A DNA stretch of 64,000 nt, taken from assembly GCF_000255295.1 (NCBI RefSeq), contig NC_017030.1, forward strand, positions 1,674,001 through 1,738,000, in the 5' to 3' direction. Under the pieces are notes generated by a model. The model was given only the letters and a program-made list of their open reading frames with translations. It did no database searches and was not told where the DNA came from. Positions 10,063 to 17,339 of this stretch are shown here, one piece after another (within the stretch, counting starts at the first letter, position 1; each line of letters opens with the position of its first letter). The DNA comes from Corallococcus coralloides DSM 2259. GTDB lineage: Bacteria; Myxococcota; Myxococcia; Myxococcales; Myxococcaceae. Made by a program: the position numbers and the translations under genes.

Positions 10063-11523
10063 ATGCGCTTGCCCCTCTTCGTCGCGGTGCTGTTGCTCTC
10101 GTGGAGGGCCGGAGCTGAACCGGCTCCCGTGGTCCCCCGCTTCGAGCCAGGCGCCTGCGCGGTGGAGGTCGCCGCCACGGAGCGCATCGACTGCGGCCTG
10201 CTGGTGGTGCCGGAGAACCGGCACAAGGCGGACAGCCGCCCCATCCGCCTTCCCGTGACGATCTTCCGCAGCCGTGCCGCGAAGCCCCTGGCGGATCCGG
10301 TGCTGTTCATGCCCGGAGGTCCGGGCCTCAGCGCCGTCGAGCGCATCACCTCCGGCAAGAACAACACGCTGCTGGACGAGCGCGACTACATCGTCCTGGA
10401 GCAGCGCGGCGCGAAGTTCGCGCAGCCCTCGCTCCAGTGCCCGGAGATCACGAAGCTCAAGGGCGAGGAGGCCGCGGGCCGGCTTCGCGGTCCGGCGGCG
10501 GCCACCGCGCTGGCACAGGCGGCGGGGCGCTGCCGGGCAACGCTGGCCGCGTCGGGCGTGGACCTGGATGGCTACACCAGCGAGGCCACGGCGGATGACA
10601 TCGAGGACCTGCGCAAGGTGCTGGGCGTGGCGCGGTGGAACCTCTACGGCGTGTCGTACAGCACGCGGCTGATGTTGACCGTGCTGCGGCGGCACCCCGC
10701 GGGCGTCCGGAGCGTCGTGCTGGATTCGGTGCTGCCGCCGGAGGTGAACTTCGACGAGGTCTCCGCGACGAACGTGCTGCGCGTTCTGAACCAGGTGTTC
10801 GACGGGTGCGCGGTGGACCGCGCGTGCGGCGCACGGTACCCCGACCTGCGCGCCCGCTTCACGAAGCTGGTGGCCGACGCGGACCGCCACCCCCTGAAGC
10901 TGGCCCTCCGTGCGGCCGGCGGGCCGGCGGAGATCCGGGGCGCGCAGGTGGTGGAGGCCATCTACTCCGCGATGCACGAACCCATGCAGATTCCCCTCAT
11001 CCCGAAGCTCATCATGGACGCCTCCGAGGGGCGCTTCGAGACCCTCCGCGGGCTGATCAGCGACAACCAGAGGCCTTCGGCCATGGCCTGGGGCCTGCGC
11101 TACTCCGTGTGGTGCGCGGAGGAGCTGCCGTTCGAGGACGCGGGGCGCATCGCCGCGCAGCTCTCGCCCGCCATGGGCCTGGGCGGAGTGAATGAGGGGA
11201 CGGCTTCACCGCAGGAGTGCCGCGCGTGGAACGTCACCGCCGCGCCCGCCGTGGAGAACACGCCGGTGAAGAGCGACGTGCCGGCGCTCGTCTTCGCGGG
11301 CGAGTTCGACCCGGACACGCCTCCGGAGTGGGGCCACCGGCTGCTCGATTCGATGCCCAACGCGTACCCCATCGACATGCGGGGCCGCAGCCACGCGGCC
11401 TCCTTCAACACGTGCGGTGCGAGCATCGTGAAGGCCTTCCTCCAGGACCCCTCGCATCCGCCCGCTGTCGACTGCGCGCTCAAGCGGCGCGGCGCGGACT
11501 TTTCCCTGAGCGTGCGGCCCTAG
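10063..11523 (+). CDS. Alpha/beta hydrolase with TAP-like C-terminal domain, secreted
   Basis: This 486-residue protein begins with a signal peptide (LPLFVAVLLLSWRAGAEP). It has the layout of tripeptidyl-aminopeptidase-like hydrolases: oxyanion segment FMPGGPGLSA, YIVLEQRG, nucleophile elbow GVSYST, and a C-terminal TAP-like part with the acid in FAGEFDPDTP and the histidine in GRSHAA. Related enzymes release N-terminal peptides or hydrolyse esters outside the cytoplasm. Several cysteines (for example CAVE, IDCG, LQCP, CRAT) suggest disulfides in the exported protein. The substrate is not known. Confidence 0.87.
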   Translation: MRLPLFVAVLLLSWRAGAEPAPVVPRFEPGACAVEVAATERIDCGLLVVPENRHKADSRPIRLPVTIFRSRAAKPLADPVLFMPGGPGLSAVERITSGKNNTLLDERDYIVLEQRGAKFAQPSLQCPEITKLKGEEAAGRLRGPAAATALAQAAGRCRATLAASGVDLDGYTSEATADDIEDLRKVLGVARWNLYGVSYSTRLMLTVLRRHPAGVRSVVLDSVLPPEVNFDEVSATNVLRVLNQVFDGCAVDRACGARYPDLRARFTKLVADADRHPLKLALRAAGGPAEIRGAQVVEAIYSAMHEPMQIPLIPKLIMDASEGRFETLRGLISDNQRPSAMAWGLRYSVWCAEELPFEDAGRIAAQLSPAMGLGGVNEGTASPQECRAWNVTAAPAVENTPVKSDVPALVFAGEFDPDTPPEWGHRLLDSMPNAYPIDMRGRSHAASFNTCGASIVKAFLQDPSHPPAVDCALKRRGADFSLSVRP

Positions 11524-11578
11524 CCCCAGCATGCTTCACGCAGTAGACGGAACCGACGAAACACCCAGGAGGCACGGA

Positions 11579-11965
11579 ATGAAGATCAGCGTGACGAGCG
11601 TGATGGTGGATGACCAGTCCAAGGCCCTGAAGTTCTACACGGAGGTCCTGGGCTTCGTGCTGAAGGTGGACGTCCCGCTGGGAGGAGAGCACCGGTGGCT
11701 GACCGTCGTCGCGCCGGACGCGCCGGAGGGCACGCAGCTCCTGCTGGAGCCCATGGGCTTCGCGCCCGCGCGCGTGTTCCAGAAGGCGCTGTTCGACGCG
11801 GGCATCCCGTTGACGTCGTTCGGCGTCGACGACTGTCAGGCGGAATATGAACGCATGGTGAAACTCGGCGTGGTGTTCCGCAGCAAGCCCACCGTCATGG
11901 GCCCCGTCACCGTCGCTGTCTTCGAGGACACTTGCGGAAACCTCATCCAGATGGCGCAGGTCTGA
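11579..11965 (+). CDS. VOC family (glyoxalase/bleomycin resistance-type) protein
   Basis: This 128-residue single-domain vicinal-oxygen-chelate protein reads MKISVTSVMVDDQSKALKFY, then GFVLKVDVPLGGEHRW, and ends FEDTCGNLIQMAQV, the usual paired beta-alpha-beta-beta-beta units. The His of the EHRW segment and the Glu of FEDTCGN are at positions that bind metal in many family members. Proteins of this size are often annotated as glyoxalase-like without proven activity. The start at 11579 follows an AGGAGG site by five bases; an earlier in-frame ATG lacks one. Confidence 0.85.
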   Translation: MKISVTSVMVDDQSKALKFYTEVLGFVLKVDVPLGGEHRWLTVVAPDAPEGTQLLLEPMGFAPARVFQKALFDAGIPLTSFGVDDCQAEYERMVKLGVVFRSKPTVMGPVTVAVFEDTCGNLIQMAQV

Positions 11966-12014
11966 GCCTGTGATGTTGCCCCGGGCTCCCGGGGTGTTGC
12001 GCTAGCGTGGAGCC

Positions 12015-13097
12015 ATGTCTTCGGAGCGCAGCAAGGGCCGTGTCCGCACGGTGGAGGAATGGTTGGGGCGACTCTCCTCGCGCGATGTGGGAGCACGCGA
12101 GGAGGCGCAGTCGGCGTTGGAGGAGCTGCTGGTGTCCGGGGCGCCGGAGTCGCGGGAGCGGACCGCGCGGGCGCTCCTGGAGGAGCTGGGGCGGCCCGGG
12201 ACATCGGTCGTGGAGCCCCTGCTGTTCCTGTTGCAGCGCGGCTGGTGGCCTCCGCAGGCGGGCCTCACCGGGCTCGCCGTCCAGAGCGTGCTGGCGGTGC
12301 TGACGCGGATGGAGGCGGATGCCCCGGCGCTGGAGAACGCGGCCAGTGTGCTCGCCGGGGTGTGCCGGGTGGATCCCTTCCAGCTCGCCGCGCTGGACGG
12401 GCTGTTCCAGCACCCGAAGGCCTCGGTGCGCGGCGCCATGGCGCGCGTCGTGGGCCGGCTGGGAACCGCCGCGGCGTCGGAGCTGCGCCAGCTGCTGGCG
12501 CTCCTGGAGGACGAGGAGCCCGTGGCCCTCTCCGCGCTGGAGTCCCTGGCCGCGCTCGCCCCGCTGGCGCCGGACCTCACCGCGCCCCGGCTGCTGGAGC
12601 AGGTGGCCAGGTCGGACGGAGCACGCCTCTACCTGGCCCTGGTGTCGCTGCGGGGCCTGCTGGAGGAGTTGAACGGAGAGGCGCGGCCCGCGCCCGCGTT
12701 GCCGGACCTGGAGTCCGCGCTGCTGCGCACGCTGAGCGCGCCGGAAGCGCCCATCCGGCAGGAAGCGGCGGCGCTGCTGGGGTTGTGCGGTCCGCTGTCG
12801 CCGGAGGCCATCGCGGCCCTGCGCGAGCACCTCCGTGACGAGAGTCCGCACGTCGCGGCCCGCTCCGCCGTGGCGCTGGTGCGCTCCGGCGCTCCGGCGG
12901 CGGAGGCGCTCTTCCTGCTGAAGGGCCAGCTGGGCCCGGCCGCGTCGCGCGAGCTCCAGGAGGCCGCCGTGGCCGCGCTGGAGGAAGCGGACCCGGCCCG
13001 GTTGGGCCGGGCCCGGGGGATGCTGGAGACGGTGGCTCGCGACGCGGCGGGGCTGACGCGCGAGGCCCTCTTCGAGCTCTTGGGGCAGCTGCCCTGA
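12015..13097 (+). CDS. HEAT-repeat protein
   Basis: This 360-residue protein is built almost entirely of alternating Leu/Ala-rich helices of about 30 residues, for example ASVRGAMARVVGRLG, then VALSALESLAALAPLAP, then APIRQEAAALLGLCG, then SPHVAARSAVALV. This is the signature of HEAT or PBS-lyase-like repeats; I estimate eight to ten units. Such proteins are protein-binding scaffolds. There is no signal peptide or membrane segment, so it is probably cytosolic. The binding partner is unknown. A GC-rich inverted repeat (CCCCGGG-CT-CCCGGGG, 11979-11994) lies about 20 bases before the start. It converges on the chitinase gene with a four-base gap. Confidence 0.75.
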   Translation: MSSERSKGRVRTVEEWLGRLSSRDVGAREEAQSALEELLVSGAPESRERTARALLEELGRPGTSVVEPLLFLLQRGWWPPQAGLTGLAVQSVLAVLTRMEADAPALENAASVLAGVCRVDPFQLAALDGLFQHPKASVRGAMARVVGRLGTAAASELRQLLALLEDEEPVALSALESLAALAPLAPDLTAPRLLEQVARSDGARLYLALVSLRGLLEELNGEARPAPALPDLESALLRTLSAPEAPIRQEAAALLGLCGPLSPEAIAALREHLRDESPHVAARSAVALVRSGAPAAEALFLLKGQLGPAASRELQEAAVAALEEADPARLGRARGMLETVARDAAGLTREALFELLGQLP

Positions 13098-13101
13098 GGC
13101 G

Positions 13102-14316
13102 TCAGCACCCCAGGTTGTTGCCGGGGCTCACGCCGAGCAGGGAGCAGAACTGCAGGTACTTGTCGATGCGGCTCTGCACCTGGCCGGGGTTGCGGCCGTA
13201 GCACTCCACCGACCCGTTGATGGTGCGGATCGTCTCTCCGAAGCCCGCGCCGTTGACGATGGCGTTGTGGGCCGTCATGGAGCCGGCGCCGTTCTGCGTG
13301 GTCCAGAACCAGAAGCCCGTGCGCCACGCGGCGTTCGCGTCCTGGGCCAGCAGGTCCGGGTTCGCCTGGAGCGGCAGTCCCAGCGCGTTGCCCGCCGCGC
13401 AGTAGTTGCCGTTCCACGACAGCTGCATGGGGCCGCGTCCGAAGTACCGCTTGCCCGGGGCGCAGCTGCACCCCGGAGGCCCCCACGACGTGTCGCAGTA
13501 GTCGCCCTTGTTGATCTCCTCGATGTGCACGAGCCCGCCCGTCTCGTGCGACACGTTGGCCAGGAAGGCGGCCACCTCGCGCTTGCGCGTGTCGGTGTCA
13601 CCCGTCGTCGCCAGGCCCGGGAAGCCGTTCGCGGCGGCGATGAGCGCGTCGTACGTGTAGAAGCCGTTGCGGTTGGGGAACATGGTGTTGAACATGTCGC
13701 GGGTGAGGATGCCCCCGAAGCCCGAGCCGCCCCCGCTACCGCCGCCGGAGACCTTGTCGAACGTCCAGCGCTGGTTGTCCCGGTCCGCGTAGAACGGGTA
13801 CTGGACGATGAGCGTGCCGTTGTCGAAGGAGCCCCACGACAGGTCCATGGCCATGCCGGTGTGGCGCGCGTGGAAGCTGAACTGCGTACCGCCCCGGTTG
13901 ATGAACTGGAACTGCTGGTTGGCGCCGTCGACGTAGGTCCACTGGTGGAGGACCGCGTTCTCCGCGGTGCTGACTCCCTGGATGTCCAGCGCCTTGCCGC
14001 TGTTGACGTTGATGATCTTGAAGAACCCGCCGGACGTGGGCGAGATGCGGAACTTCTGCGCGTTGGTGCCGTTGCAGTCCCACTGCTGCACCTTCGCGCC
14101 GTCCGCCGTGCTGGATGACGCCACGTCGATGCACTTGTTCGTCCGCACCGAGCGGATGACGTAGTCGCCCTCCGTGATGGTCGACACCACGGCGGCGCTC
14201 TCCACCTGGCCCACGGTTTCTGGCGCGGTGTCTCCGGCCTCCGGCCCCGAACAGCCCGCCAGCGCGCCCACGACTCCCAGCAACGACAGACCGCGGAACA
14301 TTCCCTTGTGGCTCAT
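13102..14316 (-). CDS. GH19 chitinase with ricin-type lectin domain, lipoprotein
   Basis: This 404-residue protein has a lipoprotein signal (LLGVVGALAGCSG). A ricin-B-type beta-trefoil (roughly residues 50-180) shows QW motifs such as VQQWDCNGTNAQKFRI and VLHQWTYVDGANQQFQF. A Gly/Ser linker follows, then a C-terminal family-19 glycoside hydrolase domain. SHETGG carries the expected catalytic acid and YFGRGPMQLSWNGNY is the conserved GH19 core. It probably cleaves chitin or related N-acetylglucosamine polymers of fungal prey; some GH19 members act on peptidoglycan instead. The start at 14316 was chosen for the signal peptide. A perfect 9-base inverted repeat lies about 70 bases upstream. Confidence 0.9.
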   Translation of the reverse strand: MSHKGMFRGLSLLGVVGALAGCSGPEAGDTAPETVGQVESAAVVSTITEGDYVIRSVRTNKCIDVASSSTADGAKVQQWDCNGTNAQKFRISPTSGGFFKIINVNSGKALDIQGVSTAENAVLHQWTYVDGANQQFQFINRGGTQFSFHARHTGMAMDLSWGSFDNGTLIVQYPFYADRDNQRWTFDKVSGGGSGGGSGFGGILTRDMFNTMFPNRNGFYTYDALIAAANGFPGLATTGDTDTRKREVAAFLANVSHETGGLVHIEEINKGDYCDTSWGPPGCSCAPGKRYFGRGPMQLSWNGNYCAAGNALGLPLQANPDLLAQDANAAWRTGFWFWTTQNGAGSMTAHNAIVNGAGFGETIRTINGSVECYGRNPGQVQSRIDKYLQFCSLLGVSPGNNLGC

Positions 14317-14384
14317 GACGTCTCCCGTGGGTACCACCAGCAGGTGAAGGAACTCCTGGGAGGTGGATTCGTACATCCCAGGCG

Positions 14385-14411
14385 GACTTTGTTTCTTGAG
14401 AGAACAAAGTC
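14385..14411 (-). promoter_or_regulatory. 9-base inverted repeat upstream of the chitinase gene
   Basis: GACTTTGTT (14385-14393) and AACAAAGTC (14403-14411) are perfectly complementary across a 9-base spacer. The centre-to-centre distance of the half-sites is 18 bases. The site is AT-rich compared with its surroundings and lies 69 bases before the chitinase start. It could be a repressor or activator site or a leader hairpin; no dedicated regulator gene adjoins it. Confidence 0.45.
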
Positions 14412-14564
14412 TCCTGGCTTCATGCCATTGGCCTTGGTATCCAGTCAATCCGGGGAATCCGAAAGGGCGTCAGGTGAACAGGGATTGAGAGGCTTCCGGG
14501 CGCGCGGGGCGGGTCCTGGTTAGACTGCCGCCTGGTTCGTTCCCTCATCCCCCGGAGGCCCCTC

Positions 14565-15446
14565 ATGCCCAAGTCGATTGGTGGCTCCAGCTTCAAGGCG
14601 CCGTCGCTCCCGAAGTCGCCGCCCGCCACGTCCACGCCCAAGGCGCCGAACACCGTCTCCACGCCTTCCACGAGCACCGCGAGCACGAGCAAGAAGCGCC
14701 CGCTGGACGCTTCGGACGCGGCGTCGTCTTCGGAGCCGAACAAGCTGGCGAAGACAGACGTCAAGGACAACACGACGGAGGCCCGGCTGAAGCGGGCGAA
14801 GCTTCGCGAGGAGCGCCGTCAGTCGTCCGCGGACGCGGTGGGCTCGTCGGACGGCCGCAGCGGCTTCGTGGGCACCGCGCAGGGCTTCCAGAAGATGAAT
14901 CCGAAGGTCGACGGCAAGCAGCGCGTGGAGACGCCCTTCGGCCCGGTGAACGCGAGCAAGTTCCCCACATCCGACCCGGCCTTCAAGATCACCAGCCAGG
15001 CCAAGAAGGACTACGGCAACCAGAAGGTGGGCGACCGGTACTCGCACCTGGTGGATGCGCTGAAGGCCGGAGGCAAGAGCGACAAGGAGATCGCCACCGA
15101 CCTGCTCAACGCCCTGGACGGCAAGGCTCCCCAGCACCTCACGGACAACAAGTCGAAGAACGCCGCCGCCAAGCTCACGGCCATCATGAACGTGTCCGAG
15201 CCCATGCGCGTGGGGGGCTCCGGCAAGCTGGGCCGCGCGACGCTGCGCGCGGTGCAGGACGGGAAGCTCACCCTGGACCAGGCCTTCAAGGGGGACAACC
15301 CCGCCTTCCCCATGGCGAAGAACCCGGACTACATGCGCCGCGCGGTGAACTACAACGACCAGAACTTCCGCAAGGAAATCACCCGGCCGACGCAGTTCGA
15401 CAAGCTGGGCGGCTACATGTCCGACAGCAGCGGCGACGAGTCCTGA
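14565..15446 (+). CDS. Unrecognised protein with disordered basic N-terminus
   Basis: I do not recognise this 293-residue protein. Residues 1-60 are Ser/Thr/Pro/Lys-rich and certainly disordered. Two basic clusters (SKKRPL near 43 and RLKRAKLREERR near 73-84) resemble a nuclear-localisation-type arrangement, though this can occur by chance. After residue 95 the sequence is more ordered, with FGPVNASKFP, then KVGDRYSHLVDALKAGGKS, a helical stretch, and LRAVQDGKLTLDQAFKGDNP. It ends in an acidic tail, SDSSGDES. There is no signal peptide. It could be a secreted effector or a structural protein. It converges on the DJ-1 family gene. Confidence 0.7.
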   Translation: MPKSIGGSSFKAPSLPKSPPATSTPKAPNTVSTPSTSTASTSKKRPLDASDAASSSEPNKLAKTDVKDNTTEARLKRAKLREERRQSSADAVGSSDGRSGFVGTAQGFQKMNPKVDGKQRVETPFGPVNASKFPTSDPAFKITSQAKKDYGNQKVGDRYSHLVDALKAGGKSDKEIATDLLNALDGKAPQHLTDNKSKNAAAKLTAIMNVSEPMRVGGSGKLGRATLRAVQDGKLTLDQAFKGDNPAFPMAKNPDYMRRAVNYNDQNFRKEITRPTQFDKLGGYMSDSSGDES

Positions 15447-15455
15447 GCCGCCGCC

Positions 15456-16202
15456 TCACAGCCTCTTCAGGAAGCGCTCCGTGAAGAGGTACGCGTCCCC
15501 CGGCCACCGCGCGGACACGTAGCGCCCGTCCTCCACCACGAAGGCGGGCGCGTGGTCCGTCGCGGTGCCGCGCTTGGACAGGACGCGGGGGCCGCGCTCG
15601 AAGTGGCTGGGGTCCGCGAGCGCGGCGACGACCTCCTCCTCCACGTAGGCGGGGTAGGTCCGGTAGTAGCGCCCCAGCTTCCACGCCGTCAGCAGGTACG
15701 CGGAGCGCTCCATGTACTTCGGCAGGCACGTGGTGCGCGTGCCGTGGAGCACGCTGCGTCCGGTGGCCGGGTCCTTCGTGCGCGCCAGCACCAGCACGCC
15801 GTGGCAGATGGCCGCCACGGGCCGCTGGAGCGCCCAGAACGCCGCCACCTTCGTCTGGAGCGCGCCGCTGCCCAGGTACTGCCGCATGCCCGGGGCATGG
15901 CCTCCAGGCAGCAGGAGCGCGTCGAAGTCCGACGGCGTCACCGCGTCCCAGGTCAGCGGCTTCTGGAAGGCCTCCGTGAGCGTGAGGTCGCCGTAGAAGC
16001 GCCGGGGCTCCGGAGCCGCGCCCAACTGTCCGAAGAGTACGCCCGTGAGCAGCAGCGGATCCGCGGCGGGCATGTGGCCCCTCTCCGTGGCGAAGACGAC
16101 TTCATGGCCCGCGTCAGTGAGCATGCGCCAGGGCACGGCCACCTCGGTGACGTCGAAGTCATGGTCGGGCAGCGGGACGAGGACGCGGCGGGCGGGGGCC
16201 AT
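15456..16202 (-). CDS. DJ-1/PfpI (type 1 glutamine amidotransferase-like) protein
   Basis: This 248-residue cytosolic protein has the DJ-1/PfpI fold: RRVLVPLPDHDFDVTE at strand 1, DFDALLLPGGHAPGM, and the nucleophile elbow AAICHGVL. The cysteine followed by His is the hallmark of the family. Relatives include chaperones, glyoxalase III-type enzymes and amidotransferase-like hydrolases; the longer length here and the YLLTAWKLGRYYRTYP insert match the subgroup annotated only as type 1 glutamine amidotransferase domain-containing. Function is not assignable further. It lies downstream of the two-component operon on the same strand, 42 bases after the last gene. Confidence 0.85.
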   Translation of the reverse strand: MAPARRVLVPLPDHDFDVTEVAVPWRMLTDAGHEVVFATERGHMPAADPLLLTGVLFGQLGAAPEPRRFYGDLTLTEAFQKPLTWDAVTPSDFDALLLPGGHAPGMRQYLGSGALQTKVAAFWALQRPVAAICHGVLVLARTKDPATGRSVLHGTRTTCLPKYMERSAYLLTAWKLGRYYRTYPAYVEEEVVAALADPSHFERGPRVLSKRGTATDHAPAFVVEDGRYVSARWPGDAYLFTERFLKRL

Positions 16203-16244
16203 GCGGGGAGTGTTTCCCGGTGTCTGGGGACTGACAAGCGGGCT

Positions 16245-16616
16245 TCAGTGGCCGATGAACTCAATGAGGCTCTGGTCCGGCTCCGGAGCCAGCTCGACAC
16301 GCGCCCGGAGCGAGCGTCCCTCCCGGAGCTGGAGGTCCTCGCGCTGGTACATGCGATAGGCCACAAACTCGACGCGCAGCGTGTATTGCCCTGGCGGCAG
16401 GTGCCCGATGCGGAAGTTCCCCTGGGCGTCCGTGGTCGTGACCTCCTCGTTCTTCTGGAGGGAGGGCGAGGTCAAGCTGATGACCACGTCCCCCATGGGC
16501 TTCCGGGTAACGACGTCGATGACAGTGCCGAAGATGGCGCTGTCGGACCGGGCGCTCGTGGGGGCAGAAGCCAGCAACACCCCGAGGAGCGGCAGGGCAT
16601 GGAACAGGAACCTCAT
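16245..16616 (-). CDS. Small secreted carboxypeptidase-regulatory-like domain protein
   Basis: This 123-residue protein has a signal peptide (FLFHALPLLGVLLASAPTSA) followed by one carboxypeptidase-D regulatory-like beta-sandwich: SAIFGTVIDVVTRKPMGD, then TTTDAQGNFRIGHLPPGQYT. The mature part is clearly paralogous to the N-terminal domain of the VWA protein that begins the same operon (SAIFGTVIDVETRKP there). The start at 16616 has a GAGAGGGGG site six bases upstream. As last gene of the VWA-kinase-regulator operon it may be a periplasmic partner or competitor of the VWA protein, or the remnant of a duplicated copy. Confidence 0.78.
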   Translation of the reverse strand: MRFLFHALPLLGVLLASAPTSARSDSAIFGTVIDVVTRKPMGDVVISLTSPSLQKNEEVTTTDAQGNFRIGHLPPGQYTLRVEFVAYRMYQREDLQLREGRSLRARVELAPEPDQSLIEFIGH

Positions 16617-16634
16617 CGGTGACCCCCTCTCGAT

Positions 16635-17339
16635 TCAGGAACCGCGTTCGACCTCCATACGGTAGCCCACGCCGCGCACGGTCTGGATGGAGAAGCGGGA
16701 CGCGCTGGTCCACTTGAGCTTGCGCTTCAGGCTGGAGACGAAGTTGTCCACCGTGTGCGGGTCCACCACCACGTCCGTGCCCCAGACCGCGTCCAGGATT
16801 TCGTCGCGCTTGAGCGCCCGCTCGCGCTCCTTCAGGAAGAAGGCCAGCAGGTCGAACTCCTTGCGTGTCAGCTCCACCTCCGCGCCCTCGGGTGTCTCCA
16901 CCCGCCGCCGGTCCAGGTCCACGCTGTACCCCGCGAAGCGCAGGACCTTTGCCGGAGCCACGCCGCCGCGCCGCAGGTGGGCGCCCACGCGCGCGAGCAG
17001 CTCGCGCAGCCGGTAGGGCTTGCCCAGGTAGTCCTGCGCGCCGGACTCGAAGCCGCGCACCACGTCCTCCTCCAGCGTGCGCGCGGTGAGCATCAGCACC
17101 GGCACGCTCAGGCCCTCCTCGCGCAGCGAGCGGCAGAGCGTGTAGCCGTCTCCGTCCGGCAGCATCACGTCCAGGAGGATGAGCTGGAAGTCGCGGCGGG
17201 AGAGCTGCTCGCGCGCCTCCTTCACCGTGGCGGCCTCCTCCACGGCGTAGCCGCCCTGATGCTCCAGGTTGTCGCGCAGCGCGAGCCGCAGGTTCGGGTC
17301 GTCCTCCACGACGAGGACGGTGGGGGCGGCGGTGGTCAT
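16635..17339 (-). CDS. OmpR/PhoB family response regulator
   Basis: This 234-residue regulator has a receiver domain with the acidic pair in VVEDDPNL, the phospho-acceptor Asp in LILLDVMLPDGDGY, the Thr of MLTART and the Lys of YLGKPYRL. A winged-helix DNA-binding domain follows with ELTRKEFDLLAFFL, VDPHTVDNFVSSLKRKL and the C-terminal hairpin TVRGVGYRME. Its ATG overlaps the stop of the sensor kinase gene (ATGA), so the two are translationally coupled and form a cognate pair. OmpR-family regulators bind direct repeats spaced by one helical turn, and such a repeat (21294-21312) lies upstream of the operon. Confidence 0.95.
   Translation of the reverse strand: MTTAAPTVLVVEDDPNLRLALRDNLEHQGGYAVEEAATVKEAREQLSRRDFQLILLDVMLPDGDGYTLCRSLREEGLSVPVLMLTARTLEEDVVRGFESGAQDYLGKPYRLRELLARVGAHLRRGGVAPAKVLRFAGYSVDLDRRRVETPEGAEVELTRKEFDLLAFFLKERERALKRDEILDAVWGTDVVVDPHTVDNFVSSLKRKLKWTSASRFSIQTVRGVGYRMEVERGS

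Noticed and set aside
11979-11994. CCCCGGG-CT-CCCGGGG as terminator after the VOC gene
   Set aside because: The two-base loop is too small for an RNA hairpin, and the GC-only sequence is common by chance here. It is mentioned only in the HEAT gene entry.
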